From: Bacillaceae bacterium UBA7792
GTDB lineage: Bacteria > Bacillota > Bacilli > Bacillales > Cytobacillaceae
DNA: 33,053 nucleotides
NCBI GenBank assembly: GCA_002480735.1
Contig: DLCS01000163.1
Coordinates: 8,121 to 41,173 of the forward strand
Reading direction: 5' to 3'
The position numbers and the translations under genes were made by a program. This document shows positions 23,041 to 32,596 of the stretch, piece by piece. The number at the start of each line of letters is the position of its first letter. The stretch's first letter is position 1. The notes under the pieces are model-generated. The model was not told the DNA's origin. It saw only the letters and a program-made list of their open reading frames with translations, and did no database searches.

Positions 23041-23508
23041 TTGGAAATCATTCTTTATTTAAGTGCAGCCCTTGCTGCTATCGCTTTTTTCATTTTGGTT
23101 ATGTTCATTGGTAGGACGTTAAAATCCCTGCAGACTACATTGGATAGTGTTTCGAAAACATTGGGGGGATTGGAGCAGCAGCTTGATGGAGTGACACGAG
23201 AAACAACTGATTTATTACATAAGACCAATGCTTTAGCGGAAGATATTCAAAAGAAATCAGAAAGCCTCAATACTGTAGTAGATGCAGTTAAAGATGTAGG
23301 GACATCCATCAAGAAATTTAATGGTTCCATTCAGTCCATTACTACATCATTAGATCAGCAAATTGAGCAAAATAAGGAGAAGATGTCCCAGGTCATTCAA
23401 TGGAGCAACATCCTACTCGAAGTAAAAAATAAATGGATGGCGAAAAGGCAGGCAAAGGAAATAAGCGATAAGCCAATCGAAAGAAAAAGGCAAAGAGGAA
23501 ATCATTAA
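23041..23508 (+). CDS. ytxG: DUF948 protein YtxG
   Basis: A 155-aa protein with one N-terminal membrane span (about residues 3-24, IILYLSAALAAIAFFILVMF), then a long coiled-coil with heptads (LKSLQTTLDSVSKTLGGLEQQLDGV) and a basic tail. This is the DUF948 general-stress protein YtxG. The start is TTG, 8 nt after GGAGGT. It heads ytxG-ytxH-brxC, which in B. subtilis is a SigB/SigH-controlled operon; I could not find a convincing SigB promoter in the 180-bp gap upstream. An inverted repeat GAACCTT (22986-22992)/AAGGTTC (23018-23024) precedes it. Confidence 0.85.
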   Translation: MEIILYLSAALAAIAFFILVMFIGRTLKSLQTTLDSVSKTLGGLEQQLDGVTRETTDLLHKTNALAEDIQKKSESLNTVVDAVKDVGTSIKKFNGSIQSITTSLDQQIEQNKEKMSQVIQWSNILLEVKNKWMAKRQAKEISDKPIERKRQRGNH

Positions 23509-23530
23509 GCTTGAAGGAGGCTGTTTATAG

Positions 23531-23974
23531 ATGAGAAATCATGAAGAACAAAAGGAGCATAATCTAAGTTCAAGGGACTTTTTGCTTGGGGCCATTATTG
23601 GAGGGGCCATTGGAGCAGCGGCTGCGTTTTTCTTAACGCCAAAGGCTGGCAAAGAATTGCGTCAAAATCTCTCTACCCAGGCTCAGAGCTTACGAGAGAA
23701 GACCGGTCAGTTCCGCGATGCTGCGGTGGGAAGAGGTAGTGAATGGGTAGATGCTGCAAAGGAGAAAACCTCTTCAATCGGACAAGCAGTGTCAAAGCAA
23801 TCAACAGAGCTTTTTCAAAAGGTTAAAGCTCTAAAACCGCAGACTGGTGATCGCAATGAGAGCGATGAAGATGCTGCAATCATGCCTTCAACTAGCGGAG
23901 ATTATGACATTCAAAGGAAGCTTGAAGAAACAAAAAGAGCTTTTGATGAAACAGAGCAGCAGCTTAATCAATAA
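23531..23974 (+). CDS. ytxH: General stress protein YtxH
   Basis: A 147-aa YtxH-family protein. A Gly/Ala-rich membrane hairpin or single span (DFLLGAIIGGAIGAAAAFFL) is followed by the family signature TPKAGKELRQNLSTQA and a hydrophilic, helical, Gln/Lys-rich tail. Membrane-associated stress proteins of this family have no defined activity. AAGGAGG lies 10 nt before the ATG. It is 22 nt after ytxG and 39 nt before brxC, hence one operon. Confidence 0.88.
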   Translation: MRNHEEQKEHNLSSRDFLLGAIIGGAIGAAAAFFLTPKAGKELRQNLSTQAQSLREKTGQFRDAAVGRGSEWVDAAKEKTSSIGQAVSKQSTELFQKVKALKPQTGDRNESDEDAAIMPSTSGDYDIQRKLEETKRAFDETEQQLNQ

Positions 23975-24013
23975 TTTAGACGAGGATGCATTTTCTTTAG
24001 GAGGAAGACGATT

Positions 24014-24346
24014 ATGATCAAAATTGAATCAACGGAAGAATTTCAACAAGCATTAAAGGAAGATGACCACTTCTTTTTATTGAAACATTCATTGACTTGT
24101 CCGATCAGTCAAGCGGCTTATGAAGAATATGAAGACCACGAAAAAAATCACGGGGACACGAAGCATTACTACTTAGCGGTACAGGATGCCCGTCCATTAT
24201 CCAATTACATTGCTGATACTTTCCAAATAAAGCATGAATCGCCACAAGCGATCCTGTTCAAAAATGAGGATGTGGCTTGGCATGCATCCCATTGGAAAAT
24301 TACCACTAAATCGTTAGCGAACGCTTTGGAAGAAAACTCGAAATAA
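24014..24346 (+). CDS. brxC: Monothiol bacilliredoxin BrxC (YtxJ)
   Basis: A 110-aa thioredoxin-fold protein. The active site is FLLKHSLTCPISQAAYEEY, a single-cysteine TCPI motif that marks BrxC/YtxJ. It removes bacillithiol from S-bacillithiolated proteins during redox stress. HESPQAILFKNEDVAWHASHW provides the cis-Pro strand and the C-terminal helix region. AGGAGGA lies upstream of the ATG. Presence of a bacilliredoxin fits a bacillithiol-making Bacillaceae host. Last gene of the ytxGHJ operon, followed by a terminator. Confidence 0.88.
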   Translation: MIKIESTEEFQQALKEDDHFFLLKHSLTCPISQAAYEEYEDHEKNHGDTKHYYLAVQDARPLSNYIADTFQIKHESPQAILFKNEDVAWHASHWKITTKSLANALEENSK

Positions 24347-24351
24347 AAATG

Positions 24352-24384
24352 AACACCTCCAGTGGAATTTGCACTGGAGGTGTT
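24352..24384. terminator. Bidirectional terminator between brxC and the FtsA-like gene
   Basis: AACACCTCCAGTG (24352-24364) and CACTGGAGGTGTT (24372-24384), 13 perfect pairs with a 7-nt loop. A-rich and T-rich flanks fit termination of both convergent genes. Confidence 0.88.
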
Positions 24385-24387
24385 TCC

Positions 24388-26544
24388 TTAATTTTGCTTA
24401 TCAGGCCAGACAATTTGGAGATGGCAACCAGGCTCTATCGGTTCATAGAAGGTTACTTCTTGGTCATTTTTCAATAATTTAAAGTTCCCATTTGCCTGTG
24501 CAGGCATTTCGATCTCTACAAAACTAAATAAGTCTTGGAAAATAAAAGGCTCTAACCGTTTTTGTTCATAGGTTAAGGAGTCACCATCTCGGATCGTATG
24601 GTGCTCTTCTAGAAGCTGTCCATTCCTTCGAAACTCGGTAATTTTCTTTGTGATAACGATTTCTTCATGATTAAATCGCACAGGTATGGACTGATTGAGA
24701 ATCATTTGCTTTACTTCTGCTAAATCTCTGATCGTCTGCGGTTGCTTTTTTTCGATAATGATTTGATCGAGATGTTCAAATCCACTTTGTGGCTTTACTT
24801 CGATTCCATTTCGAAAAACCTTCCCTGAAAATGTGGGGATGAAGGTTTCTTTGTTATTTAAAGTAATTCGAAAGGGCTTTAGAGCATGCAACAGCTCTTT
24901 GAGGTTTAGTGTAATAAGAGCATCCTCGATGGTTTCTGGAATGATGCACTCAATTTTGTCACGATCCTCAATCAAGTGTTCTGGTGAAGCCGATTGGCCA
25001 TTACAAATAAGTCTTGCAGAGATTTGATAATCTTGGCCATTGATAGAAATATTTTTACTCGGGATTTCATCAATTAAATCCTTAATCTGTATATCTGTCT
25101 TTTCTCCGTCCGCCCCTCTGATGACATCCAGCTTATCTCCATCTTGAATGACATCATCAAATGAGCATGGAATGCCATTTTTTAATAGCTTAGGCGGAGA
25201 GCCATGCTGTCCAGGAATGGTAATCAGTCCACCGTTTAAAGAAATAATCTTGGCCATACCAGGCTTCCCATAGAGCTTTGTCATTTTTATTCCTGCAGCC
25301 AGTAAACAATCCCCAACCGTTAGCTTCTTTACTTCAAATAAACGTACAGGCTGTTCGTTCACATGAACCGTAACATAATGTACAGGAGTTTTTTCAGCAG
25401 CAATGGCAATACCAATCGGCGTAACCAGCTCCGGTCCTTTTGTCAAATGGTCCTCTATGCTTAGGGAAGGAATGGCATCTATCCCACGAATGGCGACGCG
25501 ATTCAAGGGGAGGTCTAGTTTTTCAGCCACTTTCTTAGGCAATTCAGGCGTCATGCTTCCTCCACCAACCAGCATGACAGCTTTAGGAGATTTCTGTCCA
25601 TTGAGCTGATAGATTTCATCACAGATGGCGGTTGCGAGCCGTTCAATCGCAGGAGAAATTTGAGATATCACTTCCTCCTTTGGAATCTCTGTTTCAAAGC
25701 CTAAAATATCTGTAACCGTTATGAAATCATGGGTATTGATCTCCCGTTTCGCTTTTTCAGCTAATGGAAAGTCCAAAAGATATTGGTCACTAATAGCTTC
25801 AGTAATTTCATCCCCGGCAATAGGCACCATGCCATAGGCGATAATGGTGCTAGAATCGGTGATGGCAATATCTGAGGTTCCGGCACCGATATCGACGAGC
25901 GCAACATTCAACCTTCGCATCGTAGGTGGAATAAGCACATTAATAGCTGCAATCGGTTCAAGCGTTAAAGCATCCATTTCGAGCTCTGACCGTTGAAGTG
26001 CGGAGATGAGGGATTCCACAACCACCTTTGGTAGGAAGGTGGCGATAATTTCTACGGATGCAACGTCACCTTGTTGATCAATTAAACTACCAATCTCTTC
26101 TCCATCAAGACGATAATAAAGCACAGAATAACCGACGCAGTAATAATAATGACTATGTTCATCATTATGCTTTTCAGCTACACGGCTTTGAGCCAGTTGA
26201 ACGGCACTTAATTCAAGATGAAGAATATCCTCTTTTTGGATGAGTGGTTTTCCTTTAATGTCAATGGTCACTTCGGCTCTCTCGGTTTTTAACGCCCTTC
26301 CTGCTGCCGCTACGCTTACTTTTTTTAATGGACCATGTTTTTGTTCAAGTGCATATTTTATTTCAGATATAATTTTCGATACTGATAGAACGTCGTGAAT
26401 TTGTCCATCTAGCATGGCCCGTTCCGAGTGTTCAATGGCAAGCATGTCAGCAACATGATACTGTTGATTATTCTCCTCGAGGATAATTCCGACAACGGAA
26501 CGTGTACCGATATCTAAAGCAAATAATTTCTTTTTATCTTGCAA
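24388..26544 (-). CDS. FtsA-like ATPase-fold protein with repeated C-terminal modules
   Basis: A 718-aa protein. Residues 1 to about 385 have the actin/FtsA/PilM fold: FALDIGTRSVVGI (phosphate 1), an SHS2-like insertion around 75-200, LVDIGAGTSDIAI (phosphate 2, near 217-228), and VMLVGGGSMTPELPKKVAEKLDLP (adenosine motif). Residues 390-713 contain about five or six short units of beta-grasp look, each running strand, (N)G turn, strand, then a (D/R)GD.L closing motif. There is no transmembrane span, and no C-terminal FtsA membrane helix. Members are annotated as cell-division FtsA-domain proteins, but this one is far longer than FtsA (about 430 aa). Start TTG at 26544 follows AGAAGGTG. The gene is monocistronic on the minus strand. 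Role unknown; morphogenesis or a cell-surface scaffold are possible. Confidence 0.75.
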   Translation of the reverse strand: MQDKKKLFALDIGTRSVVGIILEENNQQYHVADMLAIEHSERAMLDGQIHDVLSVSKIISEIKYALEQKHGPLKKVSVAAAGRALKTERAEVTIDIKGKPLIQKEDILHLELSAVQLAQSRVAEKHNDEHSHYYYCVGYSVLYYRLDGEEIGSLIDQQGDVASVEIIATFLPKVVVESLISALQRSELEMDALTLEPIAAINVLIPPTMRRLNVALVDIGAGTSDIAITDSSTIIAYGMVPIAGDEITEAISDQYLLDFPLAEKAKREINTHDFITVTDILGFETEIPKEEVISQISPAIERLATAICDEIYQLNGQKSPKAVMLVGGGSMTPELPKKVAEKLDLPLNRVAIRGIDAIPSLSIEDHLTKGPELVTPIGIAIAAEKTPVHYVTVHVNEQPVRLFEVKKLTVGDCLLAAGIKMTKLYGKPGMAKIISLNGGLITIPGQHGSPPKLLKNGIPCSFDDVIQDGDKLDVIRGADGEKTDIQIKDLIDEIPSKNISINGQDYQISARLICNGQSASPEHLIEDRDKIECIIPETIEDALITLNLKELLHALKPFRITLNNKETFIPTFSGKVFRNGIEVKPQSGFEHLDQIIIEKKQPQTIRDLAEVKQMILNQSIPVRFNHEEIVITKKITEFRRNGQLLEEHHTIRDGDSLTYEQKRLEPFIFQDLFSFVEIEMPAQANGNFKLLKNDQEVTFYEPIEPGCHLQIVWPDKQN

Positions 26545-26620
26545 AACGATACACCTTCTTCAAAGCATAATAATATAACACTTTATCGCTTAAAAGCGTT
26601 CAATTAATAAAGAATAAAAC

Positions 26621-26649
26621 GTGACATCAAAGATAATTTCATATATAAT
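26621..26649 (+). promoter_or_regulatory. Promoter of aroA
   Basis: GTGACA (26621-26626), a 17-bp spacer and perfect TATAAT (26644-26649). The leader of about 120 nt can form CTAGGA/TCCTAG and other small stems; no known riboswitch was recognised. Confidence 0.6.
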
Positions 26650-26777
26650 AACTCTAATTATATAGAAATGTATCATATTTAGACAGGGCTAGGAAGAAGT
26701 TTCCCTACGATTCTGTGAATAATCCTAGAACAGGTTATAGGGACAATGACAAATGAATTCGAAAGGACGGGAAATTA

Positions 26778-27851
26778 ATGAGCAACAAACTTGATGAATT
26801 GCGGAATCGTGTGGATGAAATAAATGTTCAGCTATTGAATTTAATTAATGAAAGAGCTCGACTTGTTCAAGAGATTGGACGTGTGAAGGAGACTCAAGGT
26901 GTTAATCGATATGATCCAGTTCGTGAGCGCAAGATGCTAGATTCAATATTGGAAAAGAATGACGGTCCTTTTGAAAAATCTACGTTACAGCATCTCTTTA
27001 AGGAAATATTTAAGGCAGGTCTGGAATTACAAGAGGACAATCATCGTAAAGCATTGCTTGTTTCACGGAAGAAGCATCCCGAGAATACAGTGGTTGAGAT
27101 TAGGGGTGCGAAGATCGGTGCAGGTTCACAGCAATTAATCTTTGGTCCATGTGCGGTTGAATCCTACGAACAAGTAGCAACCGTAGCGGAAGCAGTCAAA
27201 GCAAAAGGCCTGAAATTATTGCGCGGTGGAGCCTATAAGCCTAGAACCTCACCTTATGATTTCCAAGGGTTAGGGGTGGAAGGACTTAAGATTTTAAAAA
27301 GAGTAGCCGACGAATATGATCTTGGAGTAATCAGTGAAATTGTAAGCCCTGCAGATATTGAGATGGCGGCAGAATATATTGATGTGATCCAAATTGGCGC
27401 ACGCAATATGCAAAACTTTGAGCTCCTCAAAGCTGCTGGCGCAGTGAATAAGCCGATTCTTTTAAAGCGTGGATTAGCGGCAACGATCGAAGAGTTCATT
27501 AACGCTGCAGAATATATTATGGCTCAAGGAAATGGACAGATCATTCTCTGTGAGCGCGGAATTAGAACTTATGAACGTGCCACAAGAAACACATTGGACA
27601 TATCTGCTGTACCAATCTTGAAACAGGAAACCCATTTGCCTGTCTTAGTTGACGTAACCCATTCAACTGGTAGGAGAGATCTTCTTCTTCCGACAGCCAA
27701 GGCTGCACTTGCTATCGGAGCTGATGGGGTCATGGCAGAGGTACACCCAGACCCAGCTGTTGCACTTTCAGATTCCGCACAGCAAATGGATTTGAAGCAA
27801 TTTGATGAATTTATGGAGCAACTGATGGCTTCTTCCTTAGTTCGTTCATAA
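26778..27851 (+). CDS. aroA: Bifunctional chorismate mutase / DAHP synthase AroA (AroG)
   Basis: A 357-aa two-domain enzyme. Residues 1 to about 85 are an AroQ-type chorismate mutase helix bundle ([29 protein letters not shown]). Residues about 105-357 are type I-beta DAHP synthase, which joins phosphoenolpyruvate and erythrose-4-phosphate: [68 protein letters not shown] and [18 protein letters not shown]. The fused mutase gives feedback control by chorismate/prephenate, as known for Bacillus. Length equals the B. subtilis protein. Monocistronic, with a clear promoter and terminator. Confidence 0.95.
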   Translation: MSNKLDELRNRVDEINVQLLNLINERARLVQEIGRVKETQGVNRYDPVRERKMLDSILEKNDGPFEKSTLQHLFKEIFKAGLELQEDNHRKALLVSRKKHPENTVVEIRGAKIGAGSQQLIFGPCAVESYEQVATVAEAVKAKGLKLLRGGAYKPRTSPYDFQGLGVEGLKILKRVADEYDLGVISEIVSPADIEMAAEYIDVIQIGARNMQNFELLKAAGAVNKPILLKRGLAATIEEFINAAEYIMAQGNGQIILCERGIRTYERATRNTLDISAVPILKQETHLPVLVDVTHSTGRRDLLLPTAKAALAIGADGVMAEVHPDPAVALSDSAQQMDLKQFDEFMEQLMASSLVRS

Positions 27852-27862
27852 TCATTATGATT

Positions 27863-27899
27863 AAACCTTCTGTCTTCGTACGGAAGGTTTTTCATTTTT
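27863..27899 (+). terminator. Terminator of aroA
   Basis: AAACCTTCTGT (27863-27873) pairs with ACGGAAGGTTT (27880-27890), loop CTTCGT, one G-U, then a T-rich tail. Confidence 0.85.
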
Positions 27900-28033
27900 T
27901 CGATTGTTGAAGATTGCGGGCGTTGATGGAGTGAAGTATCATTATAGAAGCATCATTATATACATATTTAACTAAAGTACCCATCCATAGGATAAAATAA
28001 GAATAACAGTTGTAAAAATAAGGAGCGATAAGA

Positions 28034-29032
28034 ATGAATATTACCATATATGATGTAGCTCGAGAGGCAAATGTTTCAATGGCAACCGTTTCACGGGTTG
28101 TTAATGGCAATCCCAATGTGAAGCCAGCTACTAGAAAAAAGGTATTAGAAGTAATCAGTCGACTAGGTTATCGACCGAATGCGGTAGCACGTGGATTAGC
28201 AAGCAAGAAAACGACGACGGTTGGTGTGATTATTCCCGATATTTCGAGTCCTTTTTTTGCAGAGCTTGCAAGAGGAATCGAGGATATTGCTACGATGTAT
28301 AAGTACAATATCATTTTGAGTAATTCTGATCAGAATAAGGATAAGGAACTACATCTTTTAAATACGATGCTCGGCAAACAGGTGGATGGGATTGTTTTTA
28401 TGAGCGGAAATATAACGAAAGAGCATGTGGAAGAATTTGAAAAATCTCCGGTTCCCATTGTATTAGCTGGTTCGATTGAGGAAACTGGGCAGGTGCCATC
28501 CGTAAATATTGATTATGAGCAAGGGGCATATGATGCTGTAAGTTCTTTCGTTGAAAAAGGACATAAAAAAATTGCATTTGTTATCGGTCCTTTGCATGAG
28601 CCAATCAATGAAAAGAAAAATCTCAATGGATACAAACGGGCTCTTGAAGAAGCAGGAATTGAATACAACGAAGAGCTGATTGTGGAAGGCGATTATACAT
28701 ACGATTCTGGTATTGAGGCCCTTGAAAAACTACTGGAACTTGAAAATAAGCCAACTGCCATCTACGTAGGTTCTGATGAAATGGCCCTCGGGGTTATCCA
28801 TGGAGCAGAGGATAAGGGTTATCAGATTCCTGAGGATTTCGAAGTGATTTCTTCAGATAATACAAGGCTAGCTTTGATGGTTCGCCCTCAGTTAACATCC
28901 GTTGTTCAGCCGCTGTATGATATTGGGGCGGTAGCAATGCGCTTATTAACCAAGCTAATGAATAAGGAAAAAGTTTCCGAACATACTGTTATTCTTCCAC
29001 ATCGAATTGAGCAAAGACGGTCAACAAAATAA
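28034..29032 (+). CDS. ccpA: Catabolite control protein A
   Basis: A 332-aa LacI/GalR regulator. The N-terminal helix-turn-helix and hinge are [20 protein letters not shown] and [14 protein letters not shown]; the rest is a periplasmic-binding-protein fold with [26 protein letters not shown]. It binds HPr-Ser46-P and cre sites to repress or activate carbon genes. AAGGAGCG precedes the ATG. Identity as CcpA rests on the sequence and on the neighbours aroA upstream and motPS, acsA and acuA downstream, as in B. subtilis. Two candidate cre sites are in the window. Confidence 0.95.
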   Translation: MNITIYDVAREANVSMATVSRVVNGNPNVKPATRKKVLEVISRLGYRPNAVARGLASKKTTTVGVIIPDISSPFFAELARGIEDIATMYKYNIILSNSDQNKDKELHLLNTMLGKQVDGIVFMSGNITKEHVEEFEKSPVPIVLAGSIEETGQVPSVNIDYEQGAYDAVSSFVEKGHKKIAFVIGPLHEPINEKKNLNGYKRALEEAGIEYNEELIVEGDYTYDSGIEALEKLLELENKPTAIYVGSDEMALGVIHGAEDKGYQIPEDFEVISSDNTRLALMVRPQLTSVVQPLYDIGAVAMRLLTKLMNKEKVSEHTVILPHRIEQRRSTK

Positions 29033-29091
29033 AAAATTGGTCGATAATAGAAAAAAAGGATGCTTTGTTCAGCTTTCAGTGGGGAGGAGTT

Positions 29092-29910
29092 ATGAAAAAA
29101 TCTGATCTTTTAACACCGATTGGCTTGGCTGTAGGTGTTATTATGCTTGTCTTTGGGATTATGTATAACGGGGGAGTAAGCGGCTTTATTTCCTTTATTG
29201 ACCCAGCCTCTATGATTGTTGTATTTGGTGGGATAATTTCGGGACTTCTAATCAGTTTCCCTGTAAAGGATATGAAACATTCATTTACCGTCATGAGGCA
29301 GGCTTTTTCACAAAAGGACTATAACCTCTCAGAGCTCATTCGAATTTTTGTACGATTGTCTGAAAGAGCACGGAGAGAGGGATTATTGGCTTTAGAGATG
29401 GAAATTGAAACGGTAGAAGATCCCTTTATCAAAAAAGGCGTTCTTCTTGCAGTAGATGGCTTGGAGCCTGATGTGATTCACGATATTATGAGTGCGGAGA
29501 TTTCTGCAATGGAGGAAAGACATCGTAAGGGCAGAAGCATCTTAGAAAGAGCGGGGGAATTTGCCCCGGCTTGGGGGATGATTGGGACATTAATTGGTCT
29601 TGTACTAATGTTGAGAAATTTAGATGATCCATCTTCCCTTGGTCCGAATATGGCGATTGCTCTGTTGACTACCCTTTATGGCTCGCTACTAGCAAACATG
29701 GTGTTTATTCCAATGGCGGCAAAGCTAGCGCTTAAGACAGAAAGAGAAGTCTTTTTTAGGCAGATCATCATTGAAGGGGTGATTGGTGTTCAATCTGGCC
29801 AAAACCCGAAAATTCTAGAAGAAAAATTAAGTGCCTTTTTATCTACGAAGGAGAGAATGGAGGACACTAGAGTGGTGCAGAGCGGGGAGGCCCTAGAAGA
29901 TGAGGTTTAA
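29092..29910 (+). CDS. motP: Sodium-coupled flagellar stator subunit MotP
   Basis: A 272-aa MotA/PomA/ExbB-like protein with four membrane spans: two near residues 8-55 (TPIGLAVGVIMLVFGI; IDPASMIVVFGGIISGLLISFP) and two near 150-215 (PAWGMIGTLIGLVLML; GPNMAIALLTTLYGSLLANMVF). The large cytoplasmic loop with RRE and E residues contacts the rotor. ATG at 29092 follows GGGGAGGAG; an upstream TTG (29065) is rejected because the length then exceeds the B. subtilis MotP (272 aa). It sits right after ccpA and overlaps motS by 11 nt, as the known ccpA-motPS operon. Implies motility and sodium use. Confidence 0.93.
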   Translation: MKKSDLLTPIGLAVGVIMLVFGIMYNGGVSGFISFIDPASMIVVFGGIISGLLISFPVKDMKHSFTVMRQAFSQKDYNLSELIRIFVRLSERARREGLLALEMEIETVEDPFIKKGVLLAVDGLEPDVIHDIMSAEISAMEERHRKGRSILERAGEFAPAWGMIGTLIGLVLMLRNLDDPSSLGPNMAIALLTTLYGSLLANMVFIPMAAKLALKTEREVFFRQIIIEGVIGVQSGQNPKILEEKLSAFLSTKERMEDTRVVQSGEALEDEV

Positions 29911-30634
29911 AAGAAGGCCAGCTGAGCATCCGAAGGGGGCCCCTGCATGGATGGTTACGTTCTCTGATTTGGTCACGCTTATCCTAGTGTTCTTTATTCT
30001 ATTATTTTCAATGTCTCAGATTGATATGATCAAATTTAAAGCGATAGCTGAATCATTTAGAGATCGGGAAATCTTAGATTTTAACCCATCGGTCGTCCCG
30101 CTCGAGAATCCTTCAGGTACTCAAGAGGATAATGGAAATGAGACAGATGGTCAGGAGTCTGATCTGCAAAATTTATTATCCGAGATTAAGACATTCCTAG
30201 GGGAAAATGGATTAGAAGATGTGATTATAGCGAATCGTACCGAAAGAGGGGTTGTTCTTGTCTTAGATGAACAGGTATTGTTTGAGACAGGAGAGGCTGA
30301 AATTATCGGTGGAAGAAATGCTTTCCTTGATAAGGTAGGTGGTATGCTAAAAAATATGCCAAACTTAGTCAAGGTGGAAGGGCATACTGATAATCGCCCA
30401 ATCACAACTTTTCGCTACCCATCAAACTGGGAATTATCAACAGCACGCTCGAGCAGTGTGATTAGATATTTTGTTGATCATTTTCAAGTAGAAAGTGCTC
30501 GATTTATTGCGGTCGGATATGGAGAAACAAGACCCATCGTCCCGAACGATAGTCCGGAAAATTGGGAGAAAAATCGTCGAGTTGAAATTGTTGTTTTAGA
30601 TCCCAAATTTGCTGAGAAAGATATGATTGAGTAG
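29900..30634 (+). CDS. motS: Sodium-coupled flagellar stator subunit MotS
   Basis: A 244-aa MotB-like protein. It has a short basic N-terminus, then a single span MVTFSDLVTLILVFFILLFS whose Asp23 is the predicted ion-carrying residue, a plug/linker region, and a C-terminal OmpA-like peptidoglycan-binding domain (LVKVEGHTDNRPI; NWELSTARSSSVIRYF; NRRVEIVV). It overlaps motP, with GGGGAGG as ribosome site. Assigned as MotS rather than MotB by position with motP and ccpA; ion specificity cannot be proved from sequence. Confidence 0.92.
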   Translation: MRFKRRPAEHPKGAPAWMVTFSDLVTLILVFFILLFSMSQIDMIKFKAIAESFRDREILDFNPSVVPLENPSGTQEDNGNETDGQESDLQNLLSEIKTFLGENGLEDVIIANRTERGVVLVLDEQVLFETGEAEIIGGRNAFLDKVGGMLKNMPNLVKVEGHTDNRPITTFRYPSNWELSTARSSSVIRYFVDHFQVESARFIAVGYGETRPIVPNDSPENWEKNRRVEIVVLDPKFAEKDMIE

Positions 30635-30668
30635 AAGAACCTCTGTCACTAAGGACAGAGGTTCTTCT
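30633..30668. terminator. Terminator between motS and acsA
   Basis: AGAAGAACCTCTGTC (30633-30647) and GACAGAGGTTCTTCT (30654-30668), 15 perfect pairs, beginning inside the motS stop codon. Serves both convergent genes. Confidence 0.88.
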
Positions 30669-30670
30669 AA

Positions 30671-32389
30671 TTAGTCTTCCATGGTTGATAGATCACCTGT
30701 TGGCAAATCAAGCTCCCATGCTTTTAAGACACGGCGCATGATCTTTCCACTTCTTGTCTTTGGAAGCTTGTCACGGAATTCAATTTCTCGAGGTGCTGCA
30801 TGGGCAGCAAGACCTTTCTTAACAAATTGACGAATATCCTCTTTAAGCTCCTCGGTCACCTCATACCCATCACGTAGGGCAACAAATGCTTTAATTATTT
30901 CTCCACGTACCGGATCAGGCTTTCCGATAACACCGGCCTCTGCCACTGCTGGGTGCTCAACGAGCTTGCTCTCTACCTCAAAAGGACCAACACGCTCACC
31001 AGATGTCATGATCACATCGTCGACCCGTCCTTGGAACCAGAAATAACCATCCTCATCCATGTAGGCAGAATCTCCTGAAACATACCAGCCGTTAGGCATG
31101 AAATAGGAGTCATATTTTTCCTGATTGTTCCAAATCATCTTCATCATGGAAGGCCAGCCTTTTTTTATAGCGAGATTTCCCATGCGATTTGGAGGGAGAA
31201 CATTTCCTTGGTTATCGACAATGGCTGCCTCTACCCCTGGAATTGGTTTCCCCATTGAACCTGGGCGAATGTCCATACAAGGATAGTTTGAAATAAGCTG
31301 GGCGCCTGTTTCGGTCATCCACCAGTTATCATGAATGCGTAGATTAAAGACCTTCATTCCCCATCTTACAACTTCAGGATTTAACGGTTCTCCAACACTC
31401 AAAACATGGCGGAGTTGGCTTAAATCGTACTCTTTAATAATTTCGTCTCCAGCCCCCATTAACATACGGAAGGCGGTTGGAGCACTATACCAGACGGTTA
31501 TCCCATACTCCTCCAACATTTTGTACCAGGTGTTCGGATCAAACCTTCCACCGACGATTAGATTGGAGGTACCAGTTAACCAAGGACCAAAAATTCCATA
31601 GGACGTGCCGGTAACCCATCCAGGATCAGCCGTACACCAATATGTATCCTCATCCTTTAAATCTAATATCCACTTAGCCGTTTGATAATGTTGAATCATT
31701 GCATTGTGGGCATGCAGAACCCCTTTAGGCTTACCAGTGGAGCCGGACGTATAGTGTAGAATTAATCCATCCGTTCGATCGACCCACTCGATGTCAAGCT
31801 TACTACTTGCTTCAGCAAACTTTTGATTGAAATCGATAAATGGATCATTTTCTTCAACATCATTACCGACCAGGAAAATATGCTTCAATGATGGAAGCTC
31901 ATGATAGGGAACACGACCAAGTAATTCAGGGGTAGTAATAAGAACCTTGGCTTCGCTATCCTCCAGTCGATCCCGTACTGCCCCTTCCATGAAAGCTTCA
32001 AATAATGGGCCTACGATAGCACCAAGCTTAATCGCTCCTAAAACAGAAAAATAAAGCTCAGGAGAACGAGGCATAAAGATAAAAACACGGTCTCCCTTTT
32101 TGACATCTCCGTATGCCTTCAGAACATTACCAGCCTTATTAGATAAATCTTTCATCTCTTTAAATGTATACTTTTCATTACGATTAGCATCCCGATAGTA
32201 CAGAGCAATTTTATTCTTTCGGTAGGAATTTGCATGCTTATCAATTGCTTCATAAGCCATGTTCACAAGTCCTGTTTCTGACCATGTGAATTCTTTTTCT
32301 ACCTCACTCCAATCGAAGTTTTTGTAGGTAGCCTCATAGTTTTCCAAATTATAATTTCCTTGAGTGGCTGGTAGCGTTTCCAATTTCAT
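30671..32389 (-). CDS. acsA: Acetyl-CoA synthetase AcsA
   Basis: A 572-aa AMP-forming acetyl-CoA synthetase that converts acetate, ATP and CoA to acetyl-CoA. Motifs: LHYTSGSTGKPKGVLHAH (P-loop), ADPGWVTGTSYGIFGPW, NWWMTETGAQLISNYP, YVSGDSAYMDEDGYFWFQGR, and PKTRSGKIMRRVLKAWE with the catalytic lysine at residue 549. In B. subtilis the equivalent lysine is acetylated by AcuA and deacetylated by AcuC/SrtN. ATG at 32389 follows AAGGGGG. Divergent from acuA across 248 bp, exactly the known arrangement, so enzyme and modifying enzyme are co-located. Confidence 0.95.
   Translation of the reverse strand: MKLETLPATQGNYNLENYEATYKNFDWSEVEKEFTWSETGLVNMAYEAIDKHANSYRKNKIALYYRDANRNEKYTFKEMKDLSNKAGNVLKAYGDVKKGDRVFIFMPRSPELYFSVLGAIKLGAIVGPLFEAFMEGAVRDRLEDSEAKVLITTPELLGRVPYHELPSLKHIFLVGNDVEENDPFIDFNQKFAEASSKLDIEWVDRTDGLILHYTSGSTGKPKGVLHAHNAMIQHYQTAKWILDLKDEDTYWCTADPGWVTGTSYGIFGPWLTGTSNLIVGGRFDPNTWYKMLEEYGITVWYSAPTAFRMLMGAGDEIIKEYDLSQLRHVLSVGEPLNPEVVRWGMKVFNLRIHDNWWMTETGAQLISNYPCMDIRPGSMGKPIPGVEAAIVDNQGNVLPPNRMGNLAIKKGWPSMMKMIWNNQEKYDSYFMPNGWYVSGDSAYMDEDGYFWFQGRVDDVIMTSGERVGPFEVESKLVEHPAVAEAGVIGKPDPVRGEIIKAFVALRDGYEVTEELKEDIRQFVKKGLAAHAAPREIEFRDKLPKTRSGKIMRRVLKAWELDLPTGDLSTMED
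32368..32382. promoter_or_regulatory. Candidate cre at the start of acsA
   Basis: CTGGTAGCGTTTCCA matches WTGNAANCGNWNNCW at 13 of 15 positions. It spans early acsA codons, about 10 nt inside the gene. The acsA-acuA gap itself (32390-32637) contains no CG dinucleotide at all, so no standard cre is possible there. Confidence 0.3.
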
Positions 32390-32590
32390 GTGATAAAATT
32401 CCCCCTTCTTAAAAAGTTGTTTATATTATATTACAAATCATTACTATTCACAATTTTATAAATATTAGATCTGAAAATCAATGTTCAATCTCTTTATTTT
32501 TTTTGATTAGTCAAATTGCAATAATTATTTGTCTATTTGGTTAAAATACTGAAAATTTTGTGAAATTGATTTATAATATTTATTTTCATG

Positions 32591-32596
32591 TATAAT
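32591..32596 (+). promoter_or_regulatory. -10 element for acuA
   Basis: A perfect TATAAT about 40 nt before the acuA start. A second TATAAT is at 32572-32577. TTGATT (32566-32571) is 19 bp from the first, a long spacer, so the -35 is uncertain. Confidence 0.4.
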
